Positions 32,346-40,374 of a DNA stretch of 64,000 nt are shown here, in pieces. The DNA is from a virus. Made by a program: the position numbers and the translations under genes. The notes beneath the pieces are model-generated. The model did not search any database. It saw only the letters and a program-made list of their open reading frames with translations, and was not told the DNA's origin. The first letter of the stretch is position 1. Each line of letters opens with the position of its first letter. The stretch spans positions 1-64,000 of the IMG/VR virus record IMGVR_UViG_3300044797_000098. One strand, written 5' to 3'.

Positions 32346-32563
32346 TAGAGTCGTCCTTTCAGTGCGTCGTCAATAGCGTTCAACTTCTGCGCCATCACAT
32401 GGAGATCAAGATCACTATTCTCAATCTCATCAGCAATGGTATTGATTGCTTGTGCTTGCATACGAAACAAGTGAGCAAGCGCCTCTCGATTATACCTTGG
32501 GCATGAATGTTCTTGTGTGTTATCCATCATGCTAACACAACCCTGACACATTATGCGAAGCAT
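32345..32563 (-). CDS. Helical protein with Cys motif (72 aa)
   Basis: MCQGC near the start, then amphipathic acidic helices. Begins just after the upstream stop. Confidence 0.6.
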   Translation of the reverse strand: MLRIMCQGCVSMMDNTQEHSCPRYNREALAHLFRMQAQAINTIADEIENSDLDLHVMAQKLNAIDDALKGRL

Positions 32564-32564
32564 C

Positions 32565-32744
32565 TTACGCCTCTGCCATGTTGATCAATGCCAGCAAGTT
32601 CCCAGCATTCAACTTCTCAATCTGCTCCGCAATGTGTCCAGCATACTTATCTACCAACTGCTCTTCTCTACCGGACTGTGAGTGTTGATATGCAACTTCG
32701 TTCGCACGCCTGCGAAGCCACCAGTATGTATCATCGACGAGCAT
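32565..32744 (-). CDS. Hypothetical helical protein (59 aa)
   Basis: ATG at 32744 selected by the GGAAGG upstream; overlaps the previous gene by 14 nt. Confidence 0.55.
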   Translation of the reverse strand: MLVDDTYWWLRRRANEVAYQHSQSGREEQLVDKYAGHIAEQIEKLNAGNLLALINMAEA

Positions 32745-33105
32745 AGTATCCCCTTCCATAGACGGCAATCAACTTACCATTGTTCGTTAGCATCACGGTA
32801 TCATCACTACCGACATATGCTTCGTATTCTTTGCGTGCTTCGTTCTCATCATTGCCGAAGTTTATGTGATGGCTTTCTTCTATGCCCGGACAACATTCAT
32901 CATCCGACAATGCAACGAACACTTCCCACTTATCCATATCGGACGACTCGTCTTTATCCACATTGTCGGATGGGCAACATTGATTAGGGTTGTCTCGCAT
33001 GAATGACTTTCGCAAGTCATGAAGATTGAGTGATTGCTTCAAGATCGTCATACGATAGGCAATCGACTTAAAATAACTGGTCAGTTCTTTACGCATATGC
33101 TTCAT
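32731..33105 (-). CDS. Hypothetical protein (124 aa)
   Basis: ATG at 33105 (GGAAAG upstream). Basic N-terminus, acidic middle, and a C-terminal MLTNNGKLIAVYGRGYY strand. No family recognised. Confidence 0.6.
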   Translation of the reverse strand: MKHMRKELTSYFKSIAYRMTILKQSLNLHDLRKSFMRDNPNQCCPSDNVDKDESSDMDKWEVFVALSDDECCPGIEESHHINFGNDENEARKEYEAYVGSDDTVMLTNNGKLIAVYGRGYYARR

Positions 33106-33295
33106 TGTATTTGGTCTTTCCTGTATATGTCTGTTTGTATTTGATTTCCCCACCACCACACTCGCTTGCACGAATGTGGTAGTCGAGAGGTCAATCTCTA
33201 CTTACACACTACTAATTGATGTAGTTTTCGTTCCATTCCCAAGTCCATCACACCCAACAATCAAGTCAGATGTGATAGCAGAAACTTCAACCTAC
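33106..33295 (-). other. Double hairpin module without a gene
   Basis: Two copies of the recurring leader hairpin (about 33151-33178 and 33235-33262), each preceded on the minus strand by a TTGA...CT(G/C)CTA-like motif. Only a 16-codon ORF lies between them. Confidence 0.45.
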
Positions 33296-33634
33296 TTACA
33301 TCACCCACTCCACTTTACAATCCTCACACCGATATGTCTTACATGGAATACTCGTACCATCTAAGTATGCTTCATCCGGTATGCTATGACACTCCGGGCA
33401 ACGATGAGGCTTGTCAGTATTAGAATCTACCTTCTTGTATTCCACTGCATGGAATAGTCTGTTGCTCCACTGGAAGTCAAGTGATCCATCTTCCATGTCA
33501 TCCCACAACACCATCACAGATAGCGTATTGTCTTCCACGACTTTGATGGTGCCATATCGGAATGGCTCCTTATCGTGCGCTACTCTGTCGTTTACCTTCC
33601 AGCCTTCAAGCCCCGTTGCTACATTACCACGCAT
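33296..33634 (-). CDS. Zinc-ribbon protein (112 aa)
   Basis: AGGAG precedes the ATG. N-terminal SH3-like beta segment (RVAHDKEPFRYGTIKVV) and C-terminal CPEC...CEDC zinc ribbon. Confidence 0.65.
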   Translation of the reverse strand: MRGNVATGLEGWKVNDRVAHDKEPFRYGTIKVVEDNTLSVMVLWDDMEDGSLDFQWSNRLFHAVEYKKVDSNTDKPHRCPECHSIPDEAYLDGTSIPCKTYRCEDCKVEWVM

Positions 33635-33636
33635 TG

Positions 33637-33753
33637 TTATCTCCTACATAGGTAGAAACACACACGCAACCATACACTCCAAACCACAACGAGCGCTGTA
33701 AGGAATGCAATCGTCTTTCCTGCGATGTTATCAAACATATGATGTCTAAACAT
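33637..33753 (-). CDS. Tiny membrane protein (38 aa)
   Basis: Single hydrophobic helix; overlaps the upstream stop. Confidence 0.45.
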   Translation of the reverse strand: MFRHHMFDNIAGKTIAFLTALVVVWSVWLRVCFYLCRR

Positions 33754-34222
33754 AGTGTGATAGTTCCTTACCAACAATTGCTTTGATTAGTTGCAAGCGC
33801 TCAACCTCGTAGATATTCTCATAGTCTGGTTCAAATATACCTTCACCATTGCAGTTATCGCACTTGATCTCGTCGCCTTCGTCATTGACGATCATACCAG
33901 ACTTATCGCATACCGGGCAATCTTCATATTGCGGTTCTGAATCAGAATAGTCCTCGCACATGACATCGATATACAACTTCGATGGCAAGTCTTCCAATGC
34001 TTCTTTGATTGCAATACAGGCTTCCTCAAAACTAAACCCGCTCCACTCATTCTCATTGCCATGCTCGTCAGTCGCTGGCGCACAACAATCACTCGCACAT
34101 GGCGGACCGAAGTGTAAATCATAATTAGCAAGACGAACCGCTTTTGCAACTTCTGCATCGAAGTGCTGTTTGCGATAGTCTTTTGCGAATGTCTCCAATA
34201 CTCTGTCGTATGCTTTATTCAT
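33746..34222 (-). CDS. Protein with DnaJ-type zinc motif (158 aa)
   Basis: GGAGG precedes the ATG at 34222. CPVCDKSGM...CDNCNGEG is the CxxCxGxG repeat of DnaJ zinc domains. No J domain is present. Other cysteines (CASDCCAP) lie near residue 45. Confidence 0.65.
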   Translation of the reverse strand: MNKAYDRVLETFAKDYRKQHFDAEVAKAVRLANYDLHFGPPCASDCCAPATDEHGNENEWSGFSFEEACIAIKEALEDLPSKLYIDVMCEDYSDSEPQYEDCPVCDKSGMIVNDEGDEIKCDNCNGEGIFEPDYENIYEVERLQLIKAIVGKELSHYV

Positions 34223-34240
34223 TGTTCTAAAACCTCCAAT

Positions 34241-34266
34241 CCAGCACACACGTGTGTATGTGCTGG
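34241..34266 (-). promoter_or_regulatory. Recurrent leader hairpin
   Basis: CCAGCACA...TGTGCTGG, directly upstream of the GGAGG site of 33746-34222. One of at least ten similar structures between 24 and 46 kb. Confidence 0.55.
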
Positions 34267-34276
34267 CGCAGAGACG

Positions 34277-34648
34277 TTAGACTTCCGTATTCAATGCAAT
34301 ATCAAAACTCTCGTAGATGTAGTCTTTGATGCCGTTCCTGTTTCTACCAGAAACCGTCATATGAACACCGTGGAATGACGGAGATACTCTGACAACATGC
34401 TCTGTCCAACCATCATATGATCCGTTCTCATCCATATGATGATATGCCGTACAAAAGACAAGCCTGTTATTACTAACCTCTAAATCAATTTTAGTACCAC
34501 TATCAAAACCCGACCCCGAGGGAAGATGATTACGAACAAGTTCTTCAATCTTTTCCTCGAGCTTCAACTTCCACTCGGAATTGAACCCATCAATGCAATT
34601 CAATCTCGCCTGAACCAACATTGCAAGTTTAGCGTATAGTTTCATCAT
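34277..34648 (-). CDS. Conserved hypothetical protein (123 aa)
   Basis: LPSGSGFDSGTKID, FHGVHMTVSGRNRNGIKDYI and AYHHMDENGSYDGWTEH are strongly patterned like a widely conserved hypothetical family of bacteria and phages. Function not known. GGAAAGGAAG precedes the start. Confidence 0.7.
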   Translation of the reverse strand: MMKLYAKLAMLVQARLNCIDGFNSEWKLKLEEKIEELVRNHLPSGSGFDSGTKIDLEVSNNRLVFCTAYHHMDENGSYDGWTEHVVRVSPSFHGVHMTVSGRNRNGIKDYIYESFDIALNTEV

Positions 34649-34863
34649 TACTTCCTTTCCGGCTTGCATGCTTTGCGGAAACGATCCTCATCGAAGTTAG
34701 GATTGTCCGATTGAAAGAATAGAACGAATGCATTCTCAACGGCAATGGGCGCTCGACAATCATACACCGTTTCACCATCCTGATGCCTTATCGCGAATAC
34801 ATCAGTCATGTAGAGATCTTGCACCATCTTCGCTGCCTTATTGTAATTCTTCTTCATCATCAT
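34648..34863 (-). CDS. Hypothetical protein (71 aa)
   Basis: GGAG precedes the ATG. Basic start, acidic/aromatic end (FFQSDNPNFDEDRF). Confidence 0.6.
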   Translation of the reverse strand: MMMKKNYNKAAKMVQDLYMTDVFAIRHQDGETVYDCRAPIAVENAFVLFFQSDNPNFDEDRFRKACKPERK

Positions 34864-35030
34864 GATACTTTCTCCTTTGCCAACATAACGCTGAAACCAA
34901 TAGTGGTGATTATAACAATACCAACCCAGAACCCAGCGAATCCATATGAATGCTCGCTAATATCCAAGCCGGTATTGATACAGCCAATTAGAATCAATGT
35001 CATATCAACCGTGGCGAATAGATGCTTCAT
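34860..35030 (-). CDS. Two-helix membrane protein (56 aa)
   Basis: Two hydrophobic helices; overlaps the next start (ATGA junction). Confidence 0.5.
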   Translation of the reverse strand: MKHLFATVDMTLILIGCINTGLDISEHSYGFAGFWVGIVIITTIGFSVMLAKEKVS

Positions 35031-35032
35031 TG

Positions 35033-35188
35033 CTAATTCCTATTGATGATTGTAATATTATACTCCGCTGATCTCTTTGCCTTCTTGTATCTCACATTCA
35101 AGTAGAATGCAACTGATGCAACCTTGTCTCTACACATGTAGAGTGCGAACTTGCTTCTGTATTCTGGAAGAATCGTATATGTGTTCAT
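35033..35188 (-). CDS. Small basic protein (51 aa)
   Basis: Basic, Tyr-rich (MNTYTILPEYRSKF). Immediately precedes the small membrane protein gene. Confidence 0.5.
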   Translation of the reverse strand: MNTYTILPEYRSKFALYMCRDKVASVAFYLNVRYKKAKRSAEYNITIINRN

Positions 35189-35218
35189 AGCTCTTTCCTC
35201 GTTTCAGAATGCTCATTA

Positions 35219-35242
35219 CCGCCCATGCATATACACGGGCGG
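35219..35242 (-). promoter_or_regulatory. Recurrent leader hairpin
   Basis: CCGCCC...GGGCGG with a 12-nt loop upstream of 35033-35188. Confidence 0.5.
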
Positions 35243-35254
35243 GATATGAACACA

Positions 35255-35653
35255 CTAAATGTAGATCATTCCATTGTCGCCAACATAACAATCAACTTCA
35301 CCATACGCTTGTGCGTTAGTATGCAGGCGATCCCTAACATCTTCATCGATGTAGTCCCTATCTTGGAAGCCTACTCCGTGCCTGTTTCTCGTCAAAAACA
35401 AGTCGTGCCCACACTGCTCTTTCCCACTCCAATTACCATCATTCGTGCGCCGATACGGAATCGTTGCAATATCAGACGCATTCTCCTCTTGGAACTTCTT
35501 GCAGTCCGCAACGATCTTGATCATAGCAGACTCCGCAATGTCGTCAATCGAATAATTCTTGTCGAGGGGAACGTCATCGTCATCGCAGGATGCCCATAGC
35601 ATGGCGTCCACGTAGGCTTGTGTAAAACTGTCAATCTCATTCCATACGCTCAT
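35255..35653 (-). CDS. Conserved phage protein (132 aa)
   Basis: FTQAYVDAMLWAS, IVADCKKFQE, GHDLFLTRNRHGVGF and a terminal YVGDNGMIY match a conserved family of large phages and plasmids (GHDFWLTRNGHG type). Function unknown. Confidence 0.75.
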   Translation of the reverse strand: MSVWNEIDSFTQAYVDAMLWASCDDDDVPLDKNYSIDDIAESAMIKIVADCKKFQEENASDIATIPYRRTNDGNWSGKEQCGHDLFLTRNRHGVGFQDRDYIDEDVRDRLHTNAQAYGEVDCYVGDNGMIYI

Positions 35654-36042
35654 TGTTCCACCTTGTATTGGAAGTGTTGTTCTCCCCAACCATTGATGTC
35701 AGCATCATCCCACTTCAATATTAGGATGCCATTCTTGATAGCAAGAACCTCACCAACTCCATTGTATCTAATCATCAATCGATCGCCAACCTCTGCGGGG
35801 CTATCTTTGAACACAATGATCTTATGACCATTACCAGCAGTGTGCATCTCGCATCTAATCGTTTTTGCTTCTCTCTTCATGGGAGATTGCATGAGAAACT
35901 CAATGGCACGTTCAAGTTTTAGACATGCCTCTCTTGCGTCCTGAACATTCTTGACATCAATATCCAATTCTGGATACTTATTACAAGGATGCCCGTTATC
36001 ATCCAATACTTCAATTGGAATCTTAATTCTGAACGTTGCCAT
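35650..36042 (-). CDS. Hypothetical protein (130 aa)
   Basis: Overlaps the following start. Beta-rich C-terminal half (GVGEVLAIKNGILILKW). No family recognised. Confidence 0.6.
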   Translation of the reverse strand: MATFRIKIPIEVLDDNGHPCNKYPELDIDVKNVQDAREACLKLERAIEFLMQSPMKREAKTIRCEMHTAGNGHKIIVFKDSPAEVGDRLMIRYNGVGEVLAIKNGILILKWDDADINGWGEQHFQYKVEQ

Positions 36043-36118
36043 TGCAATCTCCCTTGTTATTAGAATTGTTGCTATTATAAGGCGTCCCAGAAAAAATCGA
36101 CATCTAACCGAAAAATAC

Positions 36119-36147
36119 TTGACATTTTCTACTACTATCGTTATATA
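36119..36147 (+). promoter_or_regulatory. Promoter of tnpB copy 3
   Basis: TTGACA, 17 nt, TATATA; the -10 box ends 8 nt before the ATG. Confidence 0.75.
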
Positions 36148-36155
36148 TAAGAGTA

Positions 36156-37364
36156 ATGCAACGAACGATCTCTATCAAAATTGACGCACCAGCAGAGTTT
36201 TTAGATTACCTAAAAGCTTGCAACGAGCTATACAGCAGGTATGTTGAATGGTGTTTCGAGACCAAGAGCTACAATAAGAATAAATCTCATACCGAGCTAT
36301 ATGAAAAGTTTCGTCAGGAGTTTCCAAGTATCAATTCTGCCACCATTCAGTGTATTAGAGATAATGCACTTGAAAGCGTCAAGGCATTGAAATTCAAATT
36401 CAAGCCGAAAAAGAAGCCACATTCTCATATTCGTTTTGATAAGAGAACGATCGCTCTTCGAGGTGATCAACTATCGTTTGCATGGTCAGGTGATCGTATC
36501 AAACAGATCATAAAGATACCAGAGTTTTTCAAAAAACGATATGGATCTTGGAAGTTTCAGGCAGCAACAATAGGCTATAATAAGCATAAGAAGCAATTCG
36601 TTGCTAATCTGATTTTTCAATCAACTGCTCCGCAGGAGCTTCGCTCTTCTGCTCCGCAGGAGCTTCGCTCTTCTGCTCCGCAGGAGCTTCGCTCTTCTTC
36701 ACCTGAAAAGAAAGGTGATCGTGTAGTTGGTATCGATCGTGGACTGTATAACATAGTGTCTCTATCTGATGGTTTCAAGTATGCTTCCAATCAGGTCAGA
36801 AAAGTGAAACGAGAAGTCTTGTTTCTCAAAAAGCAACTTCAAACAAAAGGCACCCATAGTGCTAAACGCAAATTGAAAGCGTTGTCTTGCTATGAGAAGC
36901 GGTTTAGTTTGAATGTCAATCATATCATCAGTAAATTGTTAGTTTCGTTGCCATACGATATTTTTGTTCTCGAAGACTTGAAAGGTATTCGTAAGCAAAA
37001 ATCAAAAGGCAAACGACTAAACAAGTGGCTTGCTAACTGGTCATTTTGGCAATTAGAGGCTCTTCTGGGATATAAGGCAGAGATATTTTGCAAGCAAATT
37101 GTCAAAGTCGATGCTCGATATACCAGTCAAAAGTGCTGCAATTGCGGTCAAGTAGAAAAAGCCAATCGTGATGGCTCACATTACCACTGTGAGCGTTGTG
37201 GATTTAGGTGTCATTCGGATACGAATGCTGCTAAAAATATCCGCAATAACTATCTCATCTCTGCTGCTGAAAAACAGAAGGCAGAGCAGGCTATGTGTCA
37301 ATTAGCCGAATGCTTCGTATCGAAAGATACAGAAACAAGCCCCGTTGCTTTTAGCACGGGGTAA
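36156..37364 (+). CDS. tnpB: TnpB (IS200/IS605 OrfB), copy 3, with repeat insert
   Basis: 402 residues, close to copy 2. RuvC-I in VGIDRG, RuvC-II in LEDLKG, zinc ribbon CCNCG/CERCG, RuvC-III in HSDTNAAKN. Three tandem units of the 24-nt repeat (36625-36698) add 24 in-frame residues, APQELRSS three times, just before RuvC-I; copy 2 has a short linker there. Catalytic residues are retained, so the insert may be tolerated. Confidence 0.93.
   Translation: MQRTISIKIDAPAEFLDYLKACNELYSRYVEWCFETKSYNKNKSHTELYEKFRQEFPSINSATIQCIRDNALESVKALKFKFKPKKKPHSHIRFDKRTIALRGDQLSFAWSGDRIKQIIKIPEFFKKRYGSWKFQAATIGYNKHKKQFVANLIFQSTAPQELRSSAPQELRSSAPQELRSSSPEKKGDRVVGIDRGLYNIVSLSDGFKYASNQVRKVKREVLFLKKQLQTKGTHSAKRKLKALSCYEKRFSLNVNHIISKLLVSLPYDIFVLEDLKGIRKQKSKGKRLNKWLANWSFWQLEALLGYKAEIFCKQIVKVDARYTSQKCCNCGQVEKANRDGSHYHCERCGFRCHSDTNAAKNIRNNYLISAAEKQKAEQAMCQLAECFVSKDTETSPVAFSTG
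36625..36698. repeat. 24-nt palindromic repeat, three tandem copies
   Basis: Units at 36627-36650, 36651-36674 and 36675-36698, identical to the copies at 6.7-7.4 kb. Confidence 0.92.
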
Positions 37365-37370
37365 TTGATT
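37340..37370 (+). mobile_element. Right-end hairpin of tnpB element 3
   Basis: CCCCG...CGGGG followed by TAATTGA; the stop codon is the TAA of this sequence. Confidence 0.7.
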
Positions 37371-37383
37371 AGAATGCTTTCTA

Positions 37384-37415
37384 CCGCACACATGCGTTTG
37401 CACATATGCATGCGG
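37384..37415 (-). promoter_or_regulatory. Recurrent intercistronic hairpin
   Basis: CCGCA...TGCGG with purine-pyrimidine alternation, between the 37427-37651 gene and the IS element. Confidence 0.45.
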
Positions 37416-37426
37416 AGGAAAGAATG

Positions 37427-37651
37427 CTAACGGTTATTACTTCCCCATCCATAGTCTTTATCAAGACCAAACGAACACTCTGCCTCTGCAACTGCGCCAT
37501 GCGCGATGCCAGCAATCTCCCTATAACTATATCCAAGTGCAGAATACTTCTTGATGACAGCGAGAACGGCATTGAATACTTCGCCAGAAACATTCAATGC
37601 GTCTTGTTCATACTTGTCATTCTTATTGAATAATGACTTACGTTCACTCAT
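37427..37651 (-). CDS. Hypothetical protein (74 aa)
   Basis: GGAG precedes the ATG. Helical (GEVFNAVLAVIKKYSALGYSYREI). Overlaps the end of 37644-38465. Confidence 0.6.
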   Translation of the reverse strand: MSERKSLFNKNDKYEQDALNVSGEVFNAVLAVIKKYSALGYSYREIAGIAHGAVAEAECSFGLDKDYGWGSNNR

Positions 37652-38465
37652 CTTCGTTCTCCTCATATTCATCTACGTTAACACCGCATTCAATACAGCA
37701 TGTACCGTTCGGCGTATCCTGTAAGTCTTTCGATCCGCAGTGAGGACAACTGCTACTATCTTCCTCTTGTTCGCCATTGAAGATTGGCATCTCCTCTTTC
37801 GCAATGAAGACACTCCACGTAGAATAGAACTGGCTATTCTCATCGAGATTGAATAGGAATCTCGTGATACCTTTCTCCTGCAATTCCTTTGCGATCTTCT
37901 TTGGATCCGCAGTCTGACCAGAATGCCAACCGCTCTCTAATCTCTCTTGCGCGCACACATACCCATGGTCAGCGGGATTGATTGATTCAATCGTATTACA
38001 CCTATTCGGATCTCCTTCAAGATCCTCCAAGTGTTTCTCGGGATCATTCGAGATACAAACACAACACAAGATCTCACCATCTCCCACAACGAAGTTCGGC
38101 TGCCACGAATAACTATCGGGCGACGTGCGAATCATCTTTCCGCAATCGCTGCAACTGCTAACTTCATCCGACCATTCCACATTGACGCCCATCTTCTCGA
38201 AGATATTACATAGACGGGAAGGAAGATCGGATATGACAACACGGCTATTACTCGCACGATCATACACGTCTACGTTATTCCAGTTCGCCACAATATATAT
38301 ACAGTCATCGTCGCCCGGCTCACTGCTTTCCGTGTAGATTTGAATACCGTCAATATGATCGCTAACTTGGTATGTGCCAAGTTCCTTGTCCTTCTTCTCT
38401 GCCATCACACGGGCAATCTCCAAGATACGTTCCACACGTGCAAACAACTTCTTGGTATCAGTCAT
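37644..38465 (-). CDS. Conserved phage zinc-ribbon protein (273 aa)
   Basis: Middle zinc module CSDCGKMIRTSPDSYSWQPNF...CCVC, a pattern found in proteins of many large phages, and a second ribbon at the C-terminus (CPHCG...CIECG). Acidic tail. Function unknown. Confidence 0.72.
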   Translation of the reverse strand: MTDTKKLFARVERILEIARVMAEKKDKELGTYQVSDHIDGIQIYTESSEPGDDDCIYIVANWNNVDVYDRASNSRVVISDLPSRLCNIFEKMGVNVEWSDEVSSCSDCGKMIRTSPDSYSWQPNFVVGDGEILCCVCISNDPEKHLEDLEGDPNRCNTIESINPADHGYVCAQERLESGWHSGQTADPKKIAKELQEKGITRFLFNLDENSQFYSTWSVFIAKEEMPIFNGEQEEDSSSCPHCGSKDLQDTPNGTCCIECGVNVDEYEENEDE

Positions 38466-38586
38466 TGTAGATCTCCTTCTTTCGTCTTGCGTCTTTCATA
38501 CGTCGCTCGCGCCTATCACGAAAGACTTGCTTCTTGCCGGTATTAGCAAGAATCATTCCACGTGCTACATTCGATTGCTTTTTCAT
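38458..38586 (-). CDS. Small basic protein (42 aa)
   Basis: Arg/Lys-rich C-terminal half (RRERRMKDARRKKE), likely to bind nucleic acid. Its end overlaps the next start. Confidence 0.5.
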   Translation of the reverse strand: MKKQSNVARGMILANTGKKQVFRDRRERRMKDARRKKEIYND

Positions 38587-38601
38587 GATTGTTTCCTTAT
38601 T

Positions 38602-38627
38602 CCTGCACACACTTGCATGTATGCAGG
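38602..38627 (-). promoter_or_regulatory. Recurrent leader hairpin
   Basis: CCTGCA...TGCAGG, between TTGATTCTTTCTAC and the AAGGA site of 38458-38586 on the minus strand. Confidence 0.5.
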
Positions 38628-38647
38628 GTAGAAAGAATCAATCCTTA

Positions 38648-38871
38648 TTAGTCTTCCAGTCCAAGTGCATCGCGCATCTTCCATTGCACTTCTTGCTTCC
38701 CAGCAGCATATCCTTTGCTATGTGCATCATCCACAATACGACTGATGAACTTCGTTGCAGACATATGGGAAAACTTTGCTTTCTCTTCCTCTGTTTCTCC
38801 ATCGGCAACGGCGTCTTGCTATCAACCCATACCAACGAAGACTTGCAAGCGGTTATTGAAGTGTGGCACAT
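38648..38871 (-). pseudogene. Frame-broken small gene
   Basis: A good start (AAGGA, then ATG at 38871) reads in one frame. The -1 frame from about 38816 gives a sensible C-terminus (ADGETEEEKAKFSHMSATKFI...ALGLED). One missing base would restore a 74-residue protein. Confidence 0.45.
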
Positions 38872-38880
38872 TATCCTTCC

Positions 38881-39036
38881 TTAAGCGAGCGGAGCGTATA
38901 TCCACACATTCCGCTGTTGTGTATTCCAGTGTGCGACCAAGTCGTAAAACTCTGACTTTGTCATATACACACGTGTCTCCTTATCGCCTCTCCTACCACT
39001 CGGTAGGTGCAACCACATGTATCGGAATGTATTCAT
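38881..39036 (-). CDS. Small protein (51 aa)
   Basis: Aromatic, basic (MNTFRYMWLHLPSGRRG), just upstream of the broken gene. Confidence 0.5.
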   Translation of the reverse strand: MNTFRYMWLHLPSGRRGDKETRVYMTKSEFYDLVAHWNTQQRNVWIYAPLA

Positions 39037-39045
39037 GGACTTACC

Positions 39046-39165
39046 TCAATGAATGATCTGATACGGATGCCCGTCGGGATTGTGTAGATTCGTTTGCTCA
39101 TCGGCTTCGATGTCATATTCGCCAGACACTTCCCACGTTGCAACAATCTTGAATATCTTGGTCAT
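39046..39165 (-). CDS. Tiny hypothetical protein (39 aa)
   Basis: GGAG before the ATG at 39165. Beta-type sequence (IFKIVATWEVSGEYDIEA). Confidence 0.5.
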   Translation of the reverse strand: MTKIFKIVATWEVSGEYDIEADEQTNLHNPDGHPYQIIH

Positions 39166-39203
39166 TGTTATTCTCCGATGTGTGTTGTGTTGAATGCTTA
39201 TTG

Positions 39204-39227
39204 CTGCACACGCATTACCATGTGCAG
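39204..39227 (-). promoter_or_regulatory. Recurrent leader hairpin
   Basis: CTGCAC...GTGCAG upstream of 39046-39165. Confidence 0.5.
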
Positions 39228-39246
39228 ACATAAGAATGCAACTAAC

Positions 39247-39420
39247 TTACTTACCGTATGCGACTTTCAGACTCAATGCCAGAAACACCAAACACAACAA
39301 CATCGTTCCATTGACATACATAACACTCGTATGAATGCCAACCGTGCTAAGGAACGGAAGGAAGATACAGGCAATCCAAGTCAAGGCGAACGCACATACA
39401 CATGCGAAGACGAACTTCAT
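39247..39420 (-). CDS. Two-helix membrane protein (57 aa)
   Basis: Hydrophobic segments at about 3-22 and 36-52. Confidence 0.5.
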   Translation of the reverse strand: MKFVFACVCAFALTWIACIFLPFLSTVGIHTSVMYVNGTMLLCLVFLALSLKVAYGK

Positions 39421-39422
39421 TG

Positions 39423-39635
39423 TCATACTCCTTCGATTGGATCAAGCCATGCAGCATGTTCAATCAGCAACATAGCAAGATGTCTCGCTTCGCTGGGAGA
39501 CATATGCACATGTGCTGCGTTTTGCAAGTAGTTGGAAGACGTGAATGTCGCTACAACATTCTTGGTCTCACGGCTTGTAGAAACAACATTATGTCCATGA
39601 CTAAGTGTCATCTCACCGAATGTAATCGTTCTCAT
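39423..39635 (-). CDS. Hypothetical protein (70 aa)
   Basis: ATG at 39635 overlaps the lipoprotein stop (TGATG). Compact sequence with SPSEARHLAMLL. Confidence 0.55.
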   Translation of the reverse strand: MRTITFGEMTLSHGHNVVSTSRETKNVVATFTSSNYLQNAAHVHMSPSEARHLAMLLIEHAAWLDPIEGV

Positions 39636-39961
39636 CAGTGTTCCAGTCCTTTCATTTCCTCCATACCTCGCCACACACAGATATGCTCATGTCGTGGCAT
39701 AAACTCATCTTCGCCACATGCATAGCCGTCTGCGCAGCAGTTGTATTCGCCGTTCTCACCAATCTTACCTTGTGGGTCTTTCTGATGACAACGATGCCAA
39801 CCGACAACGAATCCCGTTTGCTTGGCATTGGCGCAAGGGATCTCCGGTGCTTCCTCACGATCGCCAGCCGAATTGAACACCGGATGGCTTTGGCTCGCAC
39901 ATGCAAGCATGCACACCGGAATGATGACAGAAAGAATGGTCTTGATTGCTTTGGTATTCAT
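39635..39961 (-). CDS. Cys-rich lipoprotein (108 aa)
   Basis: Signal sequence with lipobox (CMLAC-AS), then six further cysteines (IPC, HRC, NCC, ACG, ICV). Secreted or envelope-anchored. Confidence 0.6.
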   Translation of the reverse strand: MNTKAIKTILSVIIPVCMLACASQSHPVFNSAGDREEAPEIPCANAKQTGFVVGWHRCHQKDPQGKIGENGEYNCCADGYACGEDEFMPRHEHICVWRGMEEMKGLEH

Positions 39962-40009
39962 TGTTATATCTCCTATGTTGTTATCTGTTGTTGCTTGGCG
40001 GATATGGCG

Positions 40010-40093
40010 CTAAGATGTATAGCGCACACATAATGGCAATTCCGTGTCCCCCACTTTGATGTAGGAGAGCGTAATACGCCACTCATCGCACAA
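40010..40093 (-). CDS. Tiny ORF (27 aa), low support
   Basis: TTG start behind GGTGGAG; the C-terminal part (EWRITLSYIKVGDTELPL) looks like real protein. It may be part of a longer frame extending upstream. Confidence 0.35.
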   Translation of the reverse strand: MCDEWRITLSYIKVGDTELPLCVRYTS

Positions 40094-40097
40094 CTGC

Positions 40098-40373
40098 CTA
40101 TTGTCTCCACCAGTATCCCATGTGGTCAAGCCAATATGCTTGCTTTGGCTTGTCGGGCGTTTCCATACTCGTGTTTTCCACACTCCACTTACCCACACGG
40201 TTTCCATTGACGTCTTGGATACCACGAGTAATCATCTCACCACACTCATCCTCACACGTCTCCACATACTCGTTGTCTTGAATACGTTGTGCGACCTTCC
40301 GCAATGCGGAAGCAAGATCATCACTTCCACACATACTAGAGTTTCCCAATTCGATTGTCAGTTTGAATATCAT
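40098..40373 (-). CDS. Conserved phage-like protein (91 aa)
   Basis: LASALRKVAQRIQ...GIQDVNGNRVGKW fits a common small phage family with the IxDxNGNxVG motif. Function unknown. Confidence 0.65.
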   Translation of the reverse strand: MIFKLTIELGNSSMCGSDDLASALRKVAQRIQDNEYVETCEDECGEMITRGIQDVNGNRVGKWSVENTSMETPDKPKQAYWLDHMGYWWRQ

Positions 40374-40374
40374 G

